Assembly (NCBI RefSeq): GCF_027943255.1 | Contig: NC_072897.1 | Span: 38,228,044-38,292,043 of the forward strand | DNA: 64,000 bases | Direction: 5' to 3' | Source of the DNA: Anastrepha obliqua | Taxonomy: Eukaryota > Arthropoda > Insecta > Diptera > Tephritidae | Shown: positions 11,162 to 23,179 of the stretch, piece by piece | How the letters are laid out: every line of letters starts with the position of its first letter | Numbering within the stretch: position 1 is the stretch's first letter | The notes under the pieces: generated by a model | Seen by the model: only the letters and a program-made list of their open reading frames with translations | Told to the model about the DNA's origin: nothing | Databases searched by the model: none | Made by a program: the position numbers and the translations under genes

Positions 11162-12244
11162 CTAATGGACTATGTTTAAGTTCGTGCGGTTTTTTTTCGA
11201 AATTTGAAACTTTATTGACGTAAAATGGTTACCAATTTCATATTCAAAGTATTGTCCATCGCTTACTACTACTTTTTCCCATCTTTCTGGCAATTCACGG
11301 ATTCCCTTTGTGAAAAATTCGGTCGGTTTTGCCGCAATCCACGAATCGATCCATTTTTTGACTTCATCGTAATTACGGAAGTGCTGGTCAGCCAGGCCAT
11401 GTTGCATCGATCGGAAGAGATAGTAATCGGATGGCGCAAGGTCTGGACTATACGGCGGGTGGGGTAGGACATCCCATTTGAGCGTTTCTAAGTATGTTTT
11501 GACCACTTGTGCAACATGTGGCCGAGCATTGTCATGTTGCAAAATAACTTTGTCGTGTCTATCGGCGTATTGCGGCCGTTTTTCTCGCAGTGCTCGGCTC
11601 AAACGCATCAATTGTCGTCGGTAGACATCCCCCGTAATCGTTTCATTCGGTTTCAGTAGCTCATAATACACAACACCCAGCTGGTCCCACCAGATACACA
11701 GCATAACCTTCAGGCCATGAATATTCTGCGCCGACGTCGATGTTGAAGCATGGCCAGGGTATCCATACGTTGCCCGACGTTTTGGATTGTCGTAATGGAC
11801 CCACTTTTCATCGCCAGTCACAATTCGATGCAAAAAATCCTTTCTTTTGTGCCGTTGAAGCAGTTGTTCGCATGCCATAAAACGGCGTTCAACGTCTCTT
11901 GGCTTCAATTCATACGGCACCCAATGGCCTACCTTTCGGATCATTCCCATGGCTTTTAAACGTTTGGAAATGGTTGATTGATCAACTCCCAAAGTTTTTG
12001 CAACCTCTTCTTGCGTTTGAGCCGGATCTTGATCGAGCAATTCCTCCAATTCGGTATCCATGAACTTTGGCGGCGCACCCTCGCGTTCTTCGTCTTCCAA
12101 GCCAAAATCACCACTTTTAAAGCGTGCAAACCACTTCTGGCACGTTCGCTCAGCTAGAGCATGCTCACCATAAACTTCCACCAAGATACGATGACTTTCG
12201 GCTGCTTTTTTCTTCATATTAAAAAATTCCCCGCAAAAACACAT
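11162..12244 (-). CDS. Mariner transposase (D,D34D), near complete
   Basis: This transposase cuts and pastes its element using the inverted repeats. The 360-residue frame has an N-terminal HTH region (YGEHALAERTCQKWFARF), a second HTH (QTQEEVAKTLGVDQSTISKR), WVPYELKP, and all three catalytic blocks: TGDEKWVHYDNPKRR, ILQHDNARPH and YSPDLAPSDYYLF. It resembles the mauritiana-type group. Two oddities are visible. A better upstream start at 12266-12264 opens a different frame (MSNFVPNN) that stops after 15 codons, which suggests a small N-terminal frameshift near 12228. At the other end the frame runs past the expected YFE terminus through the inverted repeat and stops at 11164-11162, just outside the element. 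Confidence 0.92.
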   Translation of the reverse strand: MCFCGEFFNMKKKAAESHRILVEVYGEHALAERTCQKWFARFKSGDFGLEDEEREGAPPKFMDTELEELLDQDPAQTQEEVAKTLGVDQSTISKRLKAMGMIRKVGHWVPYELKPRDVERRFMACEQLLQRHKRKDFLHRIVTGDEKWVHYDNPKRRATYGYPGHASTSTSAQNIHGLKVMLCIWWDQLGVVYYELLKPNETITGDVYRRQLMRLSRALREKRPQYADRHDKVILQHDNARPHVAQVVKTYLETLKWDVLPHPPYSPDLAPSDYYLFRSMQHGLADQHFRNYDEVKKWIDSWIAAKPTEFFTKGIRELPERWEKVVVSDGQYFEYEIGNHFTSIKFQISKKNRTNLNIVH

Positions 12245-12435
12245 TATTTGGCACGAAATTCGACATTTTCAAGTGTGGTAAAAATATTGTTGTTTACGCT
12301 TCAAATAAAAAACTTATACTGACGTTTGTGCCTTACGACAGTAGCTCTCCAATGAATGTTTGGAAATGTGGATCGATGGAATAATAATCAAGTTACGCCA
12401 TCTGTTGTAAAACCGCACGAACTTAAACATAGTCC
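11167..12435 (-). mobile_element. Nearly intact mariner transposon
   Basis: Inverted repeats of 27 bp beginning GGACTATGTTTAAGTTCGTG are identical at 11167-11193 and 12409-12435. Length is 1269 bp, typical of mariner. TA follows the right end directly (12436-12437). On the left the flank reads TAAT, two bases off, so the left target TA may have mutated. The transposase gene fills the element on the - strand. The clean ends and long open frame imply recent activity. Confidence 0.93.
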
Positions 12436-13279
12436 TATTATTTCTATCATATTTCTCTTATACTCATTTCCAACGAGTTTAACAAAGTTAAGTGTATATA
12501 AATAAATCAAAATAAAGGAAGGCCGACAAAAACCGTCAACAATGTAACTCAATTCATTGGACCCACCCTAATTTCATTTGATTTATATACTCTTCCTGAC
12601 AAAGTTTATGTATCTTAGCATAGTCTTAAAGTTAATCATAAGCTTCAACCCAAAATATATAGCCAATCATTTTTCCACGCTGCGGTTCAATTACTCGCGG
12701 GAGTCGAACTTCCATCCAACCTTTCTTGCATCAAAAAAGGAATAAATTAAAAATAATTTCACACGAAACATTTCTTCAGCAGGCTTCTTTGATTCCCAGA
12801 TTGATCTATTTGAGTTTGAACCATCGCTCACAACAATGTGAGGAAAAACGTAGAATTTCATACCTCATGCTCCTACATATACCAGGCATTCTAAAAGTCC
12901 GCAAATTAAGAAAACTTCAATTGTCATACTTATACCAAAATTGGGTAGCATATCGGTAGAACTACTGTGCTACAGACTTATGGCACTTCTTTGTGATTTG
13001 CTAATTGCTAAAAAAACTTTTTCTTAGTACTAATAGCGAGCTCCACAAAATGGTGATTGTCAAAAAAGCTCGCGACGACGAAAATCTGTCATAGCGACTT
13101 GCATCGATTGTAAGAAAGATACTGGCATCTATACTCCTTTTCTTCACCAGGACAATTGTTTTCCACGCAAACAAACACGCAAAGGAAAAACCAGCCTATC
13201 TATTTAGAAATACTATTCGCCGCATTGTATTTAAAGCTCTGGAAAGAGGGTAGATAGTCAAGGGTGAAAGGCGAAAAGT
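12436..13279. other. Unassigned 0.8 kb
   Basis: I recognise no gene or mobile-element motif here. A 77-residue frame at 12726-12959 has no recognisable features. It may contain host intergenic or intronic sequence, or very old repeats. Confidence 0.4.
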
Positions 13280-16080
13280 ATCAGAGAAAGAGATAGGAAA
13301 GAATAGAGACAGAGATAGAGATAGTTAGTCCTGTGAGAATTTTTCAGATTCTTTGGAAAATCTGTAAATATCCTCCAGTTTTAGAGAACGAATATTACTC
13401 ATTACTCTAGCGAAGGCAGGGCACTCACAGAAAGTGCTCAGTGCTATCCGCCTCGTCCAAGCAAGACAGGCACATTGGGTCCTAAATGATTCCAATGGTG
13501 GTCATATGCTGACCCCATTGGTTGTGTTCTGTAATGATACCGACCATCAATCGAATGTCTTCCCTTCCAAGTCACAAAACATTTTGCAGTTCTGCAGCGT
13601 TCTAGACCGGCCCATCGCTCTTTATGTAGATTGCCTACATAATCATTGATCCGATTCATGGTATCTGCGGAACTGATTCTGATAATTGGCTCTGGCCCTT
13701 GTCGGGGAGTCGCTGATCCACGATTGGCCAATTCATCGGCAATTTCGTTTCCTTGAACAGCGGAGCGTCCTGGAACCCATATAAGTACAAACCTATTTTG
13801 TATTGCGACTGAATTAAGCTTCTTCTTACATTCTTGAACAATCTTTGAGGTTTGCTTCGCGTTCTCCAGGTCTTTCAGGGCAGCCTGGCTGTCACTGAAA
13901 ACTCAAATCTGTTTCGCGCTCTATCTCCTCTCGATTATCCATTCGGCTACGTTTAGGATAGCAAAAACTTCCGTTTGGAAAACAGTTGCCATTTCCCCCA
14001 TAGCATAGTGATACTTATTACTATCGTTTAAGTACCTTCCGGCTCCATACCCTATTTAATTCTTGGAAATAAAGTAAAAAAAATATCCGTCCAACCTCCC
14101 TGCATGCATTCTGGATTGCTCCATTGCTCACGCATGTCTGACATCAAGTTTCCTTCCAAATGAAACTGTGGGTATCAGGTCGTCTTTAGGTGCCAAAAAC
14201 AGTAAATACTGCTCAGGATTTCTCTGTGTCCCCAAGTTCCATCTTCGTGCCAGAAATCATATTTATGGAGTCTACACATTGATTTAATTGCTTCCTGTTG
14301 TATCTTAACACCAGAGGTTGTACTCATGGCACCCGTGATACACAAACATACGCTTCTTTGCAGCCTGTATAGTTCCCGGATTGTGGACTTAACCATGCTC
14401 CGTCGCCACCAGACCACAGAAGCGTAAGTGGTGATTGGTCTGATAAGTGCTGTGTATATCCATAAGACCACAGCAGGTTTCAGACACCAGGTTTTACCAA
14501 AGGCTCCGCGCATTGCTGAAAAATCCTGAATGCGCGATTCCCCTTCAGTGAAACATGTGTCTCCCAAGTCAGCTTCTTATCCAAGATTACTTCTAGATAT
14601 TTAACTTCATCGGAAAGACCAAGTGTGACACCTTTCAGTGTTGGAAGACTGAGTTCATCCAACTTCCGTTTTCTCGTAAACAAGACTATGGTTGTTTTGT
14701 TCGGATTAACGGAAAGACCTCGTCTCATGCAGCAGTCATAGATTTTGTCAGGAATCCTCTGCACTTTCGTGCAAAGCGTCCTTAAGGATTTATCCGATGT
14801 GAGCGCACAGACATCGTCCACATGTGCTTGGACATGAAAACCGAATTCCTGCATCTCCGCTAGTAGAGAGTCTACGACCAAGCACCACAGCAGCGGAGAA
14901 ACAACACCCCCTTGGGGACATCCTTGGCCCTGACGGTGATAAGTTCGTCACTGTTCTCGCCAGCGGTTAACAGCCTGTCAGAGAGCATGGAATATATCCA
15001 TTTTACAATGATTTGATTAACTTCACGTCGTTCGGCAGAAGAACATATCGAGCCGAAAGTGGCATTATCAAAAGCCCCCTCAATGTCCACGAACACGCCC
15101 ATTGTATATTCGTCAGCTTCTAGCCCGGCTTCAATCTTGGGTTTTCGAATGGAATCCAGCCTTACTGAGCGGTCCAAATGAAGGACCTTACAAAGTCTCG
15201 CTGTTTCCCTCATTTCTTCGACGTTACTGCAGAAATTTCTATAGGATTCATGTTTGGCTTTCCGTACTTTGTTCTTATACTCTCTCTGTGTAAGTCGATG
15301 ATTAGCCCAGTCCTCTTCTGTTTTGGTCTTCAAGGCCTTATTAAGAAGTTTCCTGGACCGTACACGAAGCTTCGACAGTTCAGGGCTCCACCAAGGAACC
15401 GCTTTCCCCTGTCTGCTTTGCCTGAGTGGGCACAGTTCCTCAAAGCAATTGATTAAAGTACCTTCTAATTTCTTAGTAGCATCTTCAATAATTTCTGCTG
15501 ATTTGAGTTTATACCTGTCCCATACTTGTCCCAGTCCACATTTCGAGGATTCCTACCGGAAGGTATTGATATTGTGGCAATTCCCAGTCGCAATTCGATA
15601 AGATGATGATCAGAAAAAGAGTCCTCTTCCAAAACTCGCCATCGGTTGATTTGATTTCCAACTGACCTATTGGTAAGTGTTAAATCAATCACTTCTTGTC
15701 TCCTTCTGGTCACAAAAGTGGGTTTGTTACCAGTGTTTTGAATGACCAAATCGGATGACAGGATAAAATCCAGTAACTTGAGATCTCTGGGGTTGCATTT
15801 GCTGCTTCTCCTTACAATGTTGTGTGAATTTGCATCACAACCCACTATTACCCCAGATTATTGGATTTTACATACTTGACTACTTCTCTTAGCTCCCTCG
15901 AAGGAGCTGGCTGTAAAGAGTCATAGGGTAGGTAGACCGAAACTATGATAGCTTCTACACTGTTCCCACTTTTCCAGTACTTTATTTAATACTTAAGCTC
16001 TTTGTTTTCGGTTGAGGCAACACCTTTGCTATTTTCCAGTTTCTTATCAACTGAAGTCAGAAACATTGCATTTGTCTCTT
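13280..16080 (-). mobile_element. LOA-like non-LTR retrotransposon, 5'-truncated, decayed
   Basis: On the - strand from about 16080: endonuclease (IVSVYLPYDSLQPAPSRE, then GCDANSHN at 15845, QEVIDLTLTN, FSDHHLIELRL), linker, reverse transcriptase start (15333-14872, with FVDIEGAFDNATF and GVLFLRCC), the catalytic AHVDDVCAL (near 14820), NPNKTTIVLFTRKRK and a thumb region to 14175. RNase H remnants at 14000-13650 include LIWVPGRSAVQGNEIADELA. A C-terminal Cys/His region reaches 13444. The 3' end carries an AGAGATAG-type simple repeat (about 13278-13330), a plausible 3' tail. Frameshifts lie near 14880, 14520 and 13700, so it is inactive. Confidence 0.85.
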
Positions 16081-16952
16081 TAGCCTATAAGAAAGTATCT
16101 GTCTTCTTTAATTTTATTTAAATTCAAAACATTTAAATGGGAAATATTATATTAAAAACTTTATTCAAATCTGCTGAGAATGAGGTTTTTTCTGATCTGC
16201 TGAAGCTCTTCTTTTTTTCTTTAAAAGCAGCCAGTTTTTTTGAAGTTTCAAAAGTTTTGTTCGATGCAGGGCTTACAATTTCTTGAATAAGCGAATATGC
16301 AGATCTTGATACAACCCGATAAAGAGTTGAAAATTGGCTTATCCTTAGTAGTGGTTCAAGGTCTAGGTATTTAAGTAGGAACATTTTTTATATTTTACGT
16401 CTTGAGGAACTAATTTTAAACACACTGTTTCGTATTTGAAATATTTCGTTCAGGAATTGGGCTTGGACTATTAGCACACATATAATATTTTCTTTCAAAG
16501 AACCAGAAATCGCATGATCTTGATTCACATCACGTTTAGTGCATGTCTTTCTAATTTATTTGTGCTGCGCCCAATGTATTGTGCACACTTCCGATTTGCC
16601 AAAGAACAACGCAGTACTACCGATAGAAACTGACAACTTCATTTCTAAATCTAAATATTCGTCCTTATCGTAATAATCTTATCCATTCCATTATAATAAT
16701 CTTCTGCATACATCCTTAAAAGGTGTTTAGGTCAAGCTTTATTCGGCAAATTTTTGGAAAAGGGAATAAACACCTACCAATTATAACATATACCATATGC
16801 TAAGTATATATGGATTATACTATGTACAACAAATTTAGAGCTAATTTTTAAGACATACCTTCAGTATATGAGCCTTTGTATTCTTATTTTGCGTACATTT
16901 TTGTAGCGAATAAAATAAACGTTAATTTTTTTATGTTTGTATTTGCATATAG
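16081..16952. other. Intronic or flanking DNA upstream of the neprilysin exon
   Basis: AT-rich DNA with no recognisable element. It ends in a T-rich tract and the AG acceptor at 16951-16952. No upstream neprilysin exon was recognised here or elsewhere to the left. Confidence 0.5.
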
Positions 16953-17782
16953 AACGGTGAATAATTATTTGGTATGGCAGGCGGTGCGCACTTTGACGTC
17001 GTGCCTGTCAAAACCTTTTCGAGACGCTTATAAAGGTGTGCGCAAAGCTTTAATGGGCTCAGATGGAGGAGAAGAAATATGGCGCTACTGTGTAGCAGAT
17101 ACAAATAACGTTATTGGTTTTGCAGTAGGTGCAATCTTCGTACGCCAAGCTTTTCATGGTGAATCGAAACCAGAAGCTGAGCATATGATCAATGAAATTC
17201 GCGAAGCATTTAAAGAAAATTTAAATAATCTAACGTGGATGGACAAGCGAACACGTGAACGTGCAATTGATAAAGCTAATGCAATAACAGATATGATTGG
17301 TTTTCCTGATTACATTCTAAATCCGCGAGAGTTAGATAAAAAGTATGCGGACTTAGAAATTGTGCCTAATGAATATTTTGAAAATAATATTCAAGTTGCT
17401 ATGTATAATTTGAAGACCAATTTAGAGAAATTAGATCAACCTGTAAACAAGACTCATTGGGGTATGACTCCTCAAATGGTGAACGCGTACTATACGCCTA
17501 CAAAAAATCAAATCGTTTTTCCTGCTGGTATACTACAATCACCTTTTTACGATACTAACAATCCAAAAAGTCTTAACTTCGGCGCAATGGGCGTTGTTAT
17601 GGGGCATGAACTAACGCATGCATTCGATGACCAAGGCCGAGAATATGACAAGTTTGGTAACATACATCGATGGTGGGATAATAAGAGTATTGAAAGGTTT
17701 AATGAAAAAGCTGAATGTATTCAACGACAATATGGAAGTTATAAAATGAACGGGCGCACATTAAATGGGAAACAAACCTTAG
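16953..17782 (+). CDS. Neprilysin-like M13 zinc metallopeptidase, catalytic exon A
   Basis: M13 proteases are usually type II membrane ectoenzymes that cut small peptides outside the cell. After an AG acceptor the exon reads TVNNYLVWQAVRTLTS and continues open for 830 bp. Hallmarks are the substrate-binding NAYYTP (17482-17499), FPAGILQSPFYD, and the zinc site HELTHAFDDQGREYD (HELTH at 17605-17619). The donor is G|GTAAGT after 17782, phase 1. It joins the exon at 47429 to give [11 protein letters not shown] in frame. The open frame extends upstream to 16876 only because the intron is open there. No stops or substitutions at key residues were seen, so this looks like a functional host gene. 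The specific paralogue is not identified. Confidence 0.95.
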
Positions 17783-18487
17783 GTAAGTAAAGTACATACC
17801 ACACATATGGATCAAGGCACATAGCAAAGTGAAATGTAAACAAAGTTCGACAATTTATAAAACACAAAAAAATATAAACAGTTGATTCCACTGCACTTTT
17901 GCTACGGCCTTGTTGATACATATATTGTTTGACATGTCCTAGTAGTTTCTTTAGTTTTCGATTATCATGAGTGGTATTCTCATATATAATATAAACATAA
18001 GTACATATGTATTTAGCTATGTATGTACTTATATATGCAAAGAACGTAAATTCATAGAGAAGGCGCCGTCCCGGCCTGTTCCTCATTTTGGGCTCTAACA
18101 AAACACGGGTAAGAAATTCAACTCAGAAATTACTTCACCACAAGTTAACAGTAGGAAATTAGTTAATATGGCTGCCGGAGGAAAATGAGAGGGAGAGAGT
18201 GATACGCAAGTGTGAAAAAATGTAGTTTACATTAGCTTACATTTGCTTGCGTACAAAATAGATTTGTTTATTTGATATGTCCATATAATTTGTATGCATG
18301 TTTACATATTAGATTTGTTCTGCTCAAATATGAACGAGACGGTATCAATAAAACGGTCCGCGGATGACATATGGCAAAAATAAATTTTTTGTTTTTTGGT
18401 AGGACTGTTATAAGCTTACATGGCAAATTTCAGCGTGATATGTCGCATAGTTTGTTTTCTGTGCTACTGTAAACAAGTCAAGCTTGA

Positions 18488-19058
18488 GTGTGTTCTTCGA
18501 ATTTAACGATGGAGATTCAAGTTAAACAAAGAATTTGTTTGAAATTTTGTTATTCCAACAAAGTTTCGGCTTCAGACGCCTTAAAAATGTTGCAGACAAC
18601 CTATGGGGATTCTGCTCTATCGCGTGCACGTGTTTTCCAGTGGTACAAATCGTTCAAAGAGGGCCGTACATCGGTTGAAAACTTGCCTCATGAACGTCGT
18701 CCAGCAACATCAGTAAACGACGAAAACATCGGAAAAGTGAAACAAAATGGTGCTTGAAAATCGCACAAATCGCAAAATCGGTTAACGCTGAATATTATTT
18801 AGACGTTTTAAAGCGTTCGCGCGAGAATATTCGTCTTAAAAGGAAGGAATTGTGGGACAACAAGTTATGGTTCTTGCATCACGATAATGCACCAGCTCAT
18901 ACACCACGTCTTGTTCGCGATTATTTGAACAAAAATAATGTTAATATCGTTCCGCAAGCACCGTATTCGCCTGATATGGCTCCATGTAACTTTTTCCTGT
19001 TTCCCAAGCTCAAGTTGCCGCTCCGTGGAAAACATTTTGAGACAATTGAAGTCATAAA
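18488..19058 (+). pseudogene. Internally deleted mariner-type transposase remnant
   Basis: The 18488-18757 frame (MEIQVKQRICLKFCYSNKVSA, VFQWYKSFKEGRTSVE) is the HTH half of an insect mariner transposase of the SETMAR-like group. A frame jump near 18754 leads to the C-terminal half: SVNAEYYLDVLKR, WFLHHDNAPAHT (second catalytic Asp) and YSPDMAPCNFFLFPKLK (third). The middle, with the first catalytic Asp, is missing. Homology ends where the 1.79 kb inverted arm begins at 19059, and the missing C-terminus is not found beyond 33017. Confidence 0.85.
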
Positions 19059-19365
19059 AGCAGAGAATGTTAATGCAATGAGAAGGAGCAAATGTTAAAT
19101 GAGCTTTTTTCGAGTTCTAATTTATAGATTCATAATAAGGTCATTTCAAATTCAACTATCTTCACGAGTGGGGAATTGCAGATATTTACCACGCGAGTGA
19201 CGCGAGTGGAGGCTTTCTATATTTACTTACCACGCTAGGACAAGAATTCAGATATTTTCTGCGTTTACCAAACTACTGAGGAAGTTCATAAGATTTTTCG
19301 GCACACTACTAAGGAAATCGAAGCGAATAAATTTGCGATTAAGAAGTCCGCGCGGCAGTTAATTT

Positions 19366-19445
19366 GTGGTGCAGAAGCTAAAGTCGGCGGAATTATTCGT
19401 TTTGTTTTTTGGCACGTATATAATTCAGGTTCAAGTCCTGAAGTC
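19366..19445 (+). other. tRNA-like module 1, left arm
   Basis: An A-box-like TGGTGCAGAAGC is followed about 45 bases later by TTCAGGTTCAAGTCCTGAA. That is a 6-bp T-stem with a 7-base loop and B box GGTTCAAGTCC. A T-run follows at about 19450. The other arm carries the same module at 32631-32712. Not a canonical tRNA gene: the acceptor stem does not pair. Confidence 0.6.
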
Positions 19446-19858
19446 ATATTTTTTTTCTTGCACATTTTTTTTTTTACAATTCAAACCAGGAAAGTTTGGT
19501 AAAATTTTTGAGTTTATTTTAATTAAAATTTCTTTAAAATACTGTTTTTTTTTTTTGTATTTTATAAATGGAAATTTCTTTTCGGTATAAAATAGTTCAT
19601 TCTGGATATGACCTGACTTTTATATAAATCAATCGAAACAGAAAATATGTACATATGTCTATAATCTATTTCATCAAATCCAAATTATATTGATGAGAAA
19701 ATATCATTCTAATATCCGTCCAGAAAGCCAAACGCGCATACACACATGCATATTCATATAATTACGCATACAAACTTTCAACTAACGCAGAATATGTGCA
19801 TATAAAACTGCGAATCGAATAAATGAGTGATTTAGAAAAAACCATTAATAATTGTAGA

Positions 19859-19936
19859 ATAGCGCAATCGTGAAAAACGTGTTGTATATGCAGTACATCG
19901 TTTCATATTTGACTCAGGTTCGAATCCTGTGCACAG
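19859..19936 (+). other. tRNA-like module 2, left arm
   Basis: A-box-like TAGCGCAATCG, a possible anticodon arm TGTA-TATGCAG-TACA, then CAGGTTCGAATCCTG with B box GGTTCGAATCC. In the right arm the same B box reads GGTTCAAGTCC, a change only at degenerate consensus positions. T-rich sequence follows. Confidence 0.6.
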
Positions 19937-20345
19937 TTTTCTGTTCGATATTTTTATTTCATTTTTTATATTTGGTTTAATTGAAATTGATTTAAAATAG
20001 TGTATTCAGGTTTTTCTAATACCAGTTATTTAGAAATTTATTTAGAAATTTATTTTCTATATAACATTATTCATTTGAATTGATTTATATGTAAAACAGC
20101 CATAAAGTCAATCATATGAATATGCATTCCTATATTTAATCTCTTCAGTCAAATCTGAACTACTTACATACACATATTGATGAGAAAATATTCTAATATC
20201 CATGGATGCATCCAGAAAGCCAAACGCGCATACACGCATATGTATATAAATATATGCAAACCTTCAACGAACGCAAAATGTATGCATATAAAAAACAACA
20301 ACTGCGACCGTCTTCTTGTCCGTCAGTGAAAAGATGGGATATGTA

Positions 20346-20736
20346 TACCCTATGAGCAAAAAGAACCGGGAAGGTGATGTTGACTGTTTTCTTCGATTGC
20401 CAAGGCATAGTCCATGAGTACCTTCCATCGGGCCAGACAGTCAATAGAGAATATTATTTATCCGTTTTGAAACCTTAGAGAGATGCTGTGTGTTGCAAAC
20501 CGCCGGAAATGTGAGCAAACAATTCTCAGATTTTGCATGGTGATAACGCGCCATCGCACTGATCAAAGAGAATACAAATCGGCCTGCCGGGAGTGTTTGG
20601 AGGACTGGGTTAAGCGTTGGCACATGTGTGTTCCTTCAGACGGGTCATATTTTGAAGGAGATAATATAAATTTCCCTTAAATTTAACACTGTTTTGCTTA
20701 ATTTAAACATTCCCGGTACTTTCTGATCATAAGGTA
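20346..20736 (+). pseudogene. Internally deleted mariner copy in the left arm
   Basis: Bounded by imperfect mariner ends: CCCTATGAGCAAAAAGAACC on the left and the inverted GGTACTTTCTGATCATAAGG on the right. Remnant reading includes KVMLTVFFDCQGIVHEYLP, REYYLSVLKP, ILHGDNAPSH and the C-terminus CLEDWVKRWHMCVPSDGSYF. The first catalytic Asp region and the sequence between the second and third Asp are deleted. An inverted copy sits at 31339-31733. Confidence 0.8.
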
Positions 20737-21430
20737 CATATATGCGGCTTTGCGGACAGCAATGTGTGATTCGCTGGAAGTCGCATTAACTCGCGACTAT
20801 CGCACAGTTAGAAAACATATTTACATACATATAAGGGTGCATACAATGTATTTGATTTCTTGTAAGAATGTGATGTGCTGTGACATGTGTACATATGTAC
20901 ATAAGACAAGGTTTGTTTTTCATATACAAATGTACATACATACATATGCATGTAAATGCTGTCGAATACATAAACTATAAATTGACATACAATATAAAAT
21001 AAGTGTTGATTTATCTTAAACCATTCTTTTTTTCTGAATGCAAATACCTCTTATTGACATGTACATACATATTATGTACTTATGTATATTATCATATACC
21101 ATCATTTATTTACATATAAAGTATACGTTCATTTTTGAATGTATGTAATGAAAAACTTCATGAATTACTTTCAGAATTTTATTAAAATTTATTCGCGTCG
21201 CGCGCATGCACAAAACGTTTTGTTCACAACGCAGGCGCAGAAATAAACGCTCTGCGTATTTATCCTCCCCACGTGACTCGCCATCAATTCTCGGTGCAAA
21301 TTTTTTTTTTTTTTCGTTTTTAAATTTTTTTTTTTAATGTAATCGTAAAAAAATTTTTAATAAATTTTATGTATCCGCTTATCATTTCAAAAGTAACAAA
21401 ATGGTAAAAAAATAAGCAGTCGAAGAAATA

Positions 21431-21490
21431 AACGCACCGCCTATTTTTCCTCGCCACATGTTAGACTCGAGTTCAATTCCCGGCGCAAAC
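21431..21490 (+). other. tRNA-like unit in the foldback left arm
   Basis: GCACCGCC opens and CGGCGC closes a 55-60 base unit. In the mirrored copy (21977-22036) the opening is GCGCCG, giving a 6-bp acceptor-like stem. The 3' half is CGAGTTCAATTCCCGG, a near T-arm with B box, followed by T8. No A box is obvious, so it resembles a shortened tRNA. Confidence 0.5.
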
Positions 21491-21976
21491 TTTTTTTTAT
21501 AAATTTTTGTTTTTAAATCGTTTTTTTTTTAATGTAATTGAAAAAAAATTATGTTATAAATTTTACGTATTCGCTTATTATTTCAAAAATACGAAAATAG
21601 TAAAAATTTAATTGGTTTAATATCGAGGTGAGAAATGTGTTGTGTGTTGAGGTGAAAGATGTGTGGTGTTTCTAATTTTTGTGTGGGCAAAAGTCAGTGA
21701 GGTGTCTATAAACTCGGTGTGCTAAATGACCTTATTACAAATCTTTCAAATCTCAATTGTACTAAACAAAGCTTACAGTAACATTTGCACCTTCTCATTG
21801 CATTAATATCTTTCACCTCAACACACAACACATTTCTCACCTCGACATTAAACCAATTAAATTTTTACTATTTTCGTATTTTTGAAATAATAAGCGAATA
21901 CGTAAAATTTATTACATAATTTTTTTTTCAATTACATTAAAAAAAAACGAATTTAAAAAAAATGTATAAAAAAAAG

Positions 21977-22036
21977 TTTGCGCCGGGAATTGAACTCGAG
22001 TCTAACATGTGGCGAGGAAAAATAGGCGGCGCGTTT
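21977..22036 (-). other. tRNA-like unit in the foldback right arm
   Basis: Mirror copy of 21431-21490, with the complementary GCGCCG/CGGCGC pair intact. A further, more diverged copy is at 22338-22398. Weaker relatives with CATCAATTCTCGG lie near 21270-21300, 22160-22200 and 22535-22575. Confidence 0.5.
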
Positions 22037-23179
22037 ATTTCTTCGACTGTTTACTTTTTACCATTTTGTTACTTTTGAAATGATAAGCGGATACATAAAA
22101 TTTATTAAAAATTTTTTTACGATTACATTAAAAAAAAAAATTTAAAAACGAAAAAAAAAATTTGCACCGAGAATTGATGGCGAGTCACGTGGGGAGGATA
22201 AATACATTAAACTAATTAAATTTTTACTATTTTCGTATTTTTTGAAATAATAAGCGAATACGTAAAATTTATTACATAATTTTTTTTAATTACATAAAAA
22301 AAAACGAATTTAAAAAAAAAAAAATTAATAAAAAAAGGTTTGCACTGGGAATTGAAATCGAGTCTAACATGTGGCGAGGAAAAATAGGCGGTGCATTTAT
22401 TTCTTCGACTGCTTATTTTGTTACCATTTTGTTACTTTTGAAATGATAAGCGGATACATAAAATTTATTAAAAATTTTTTACGATTACATTAAAAAATAA
22501 ACACATTTAAAAAAAAAAAAAAAATTGGCGCCGAGAATTGATGCCGAGTCACATGGGGAGGATAAATGCCTGCGTTGTGAACCAAGGTTTTGTGCATGCG
22601 CGCGACGCGAATTAATTTTAATAAAGTTCTGAAAGTAATTCATGAAGTTTTTCATTACATACATTCATAAATGAACGTATACTCTATATGTACATAAATG
22701 ATGGTATATGACAATATACATACATAATATGTATGTATGTACATGTCAATAGGAGGTATTTGCATTCAGAAAAAAAAAAACGGTTTAAGATAAATCAACA
22801 CTTATTTTATATTGTATGTCAATTTATAGTTTATGTATTCGACAGCATACATATGTAGGTATGTACATTTGTATATGAAAAACAATAATGCACAAGCGCA
22901 AGAACATCATCTTCCTTTCATACATATGTACATATGCATGTATGCCCAAATAACCTTGACTTATGTACACAAGTCACAGCACATCATATTCTTACAAGAC
23001 AAATACACATACGCACTAGCGAGTTTCTTCCTAACAAGTGCAAAAACAATTCTGCTCTATGTATGTATTATGTCCTAGCATATATACATACATATATACC
23101 TACTTGCCTTCTAAACTTCCTACAAAATAATTGTATTCATATGTTACTACATCCATGCACGTTCATACATTCATGCGTA

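Larger units (their letters stand above)
19059..20844 (+). repeat. Left 1.79 kb inverted arm
   Basis: Matches the reverse complement of 31228-33017 along its whole length with few differences. Contains two tRNA-like modules (19366-19445, 19859-19936) and a mariner-derived segment (20346-20736). The arms diverge after GGGTGCATAC at 20844. Confidence 0.9.
20845..23012. repeat. Inner foldback element with repeated B-box/T-run units
   Basis: The left arm (20845 to about 21680) pairs with the reverse complement of about 21793 to 23012 around a loop near 21680-21793. Outer portions (20845-21250 and 22560-23012) are AT-rich with TACATA repeats. The inner portions hold units of about 180-200 bp, each with GTTCAATTCC-like T-arms followed by a long T-run. 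The right arm contains one extra tandem pair (about 22205-22560). The loop holds TTTGCACCTTCTCATTGCAT, resembling the end of the 1.79 kb arms (TTTGCTCCTTCTCATTGCAT). Confidence 0.75.

Noticed and set aside
16133..16384. 83-codon - strand frame upstream of exon A
   Set aside because: No recognisable domain, no splice or codon evidence; probably chance in AT-rich DNA.
20750..20980. Small frames rich in His/Tyr/Cys around TACATA repeats (also 22833-23272)
   Set aside because: Translations of TACATA/ATGTAT repeats in the foldback arms.
21180..22620. CRISPR-like or satellite array
   Set aside because: Repeats are inverted and vary in spacing, and there are no spacers; a foldback element explains them.
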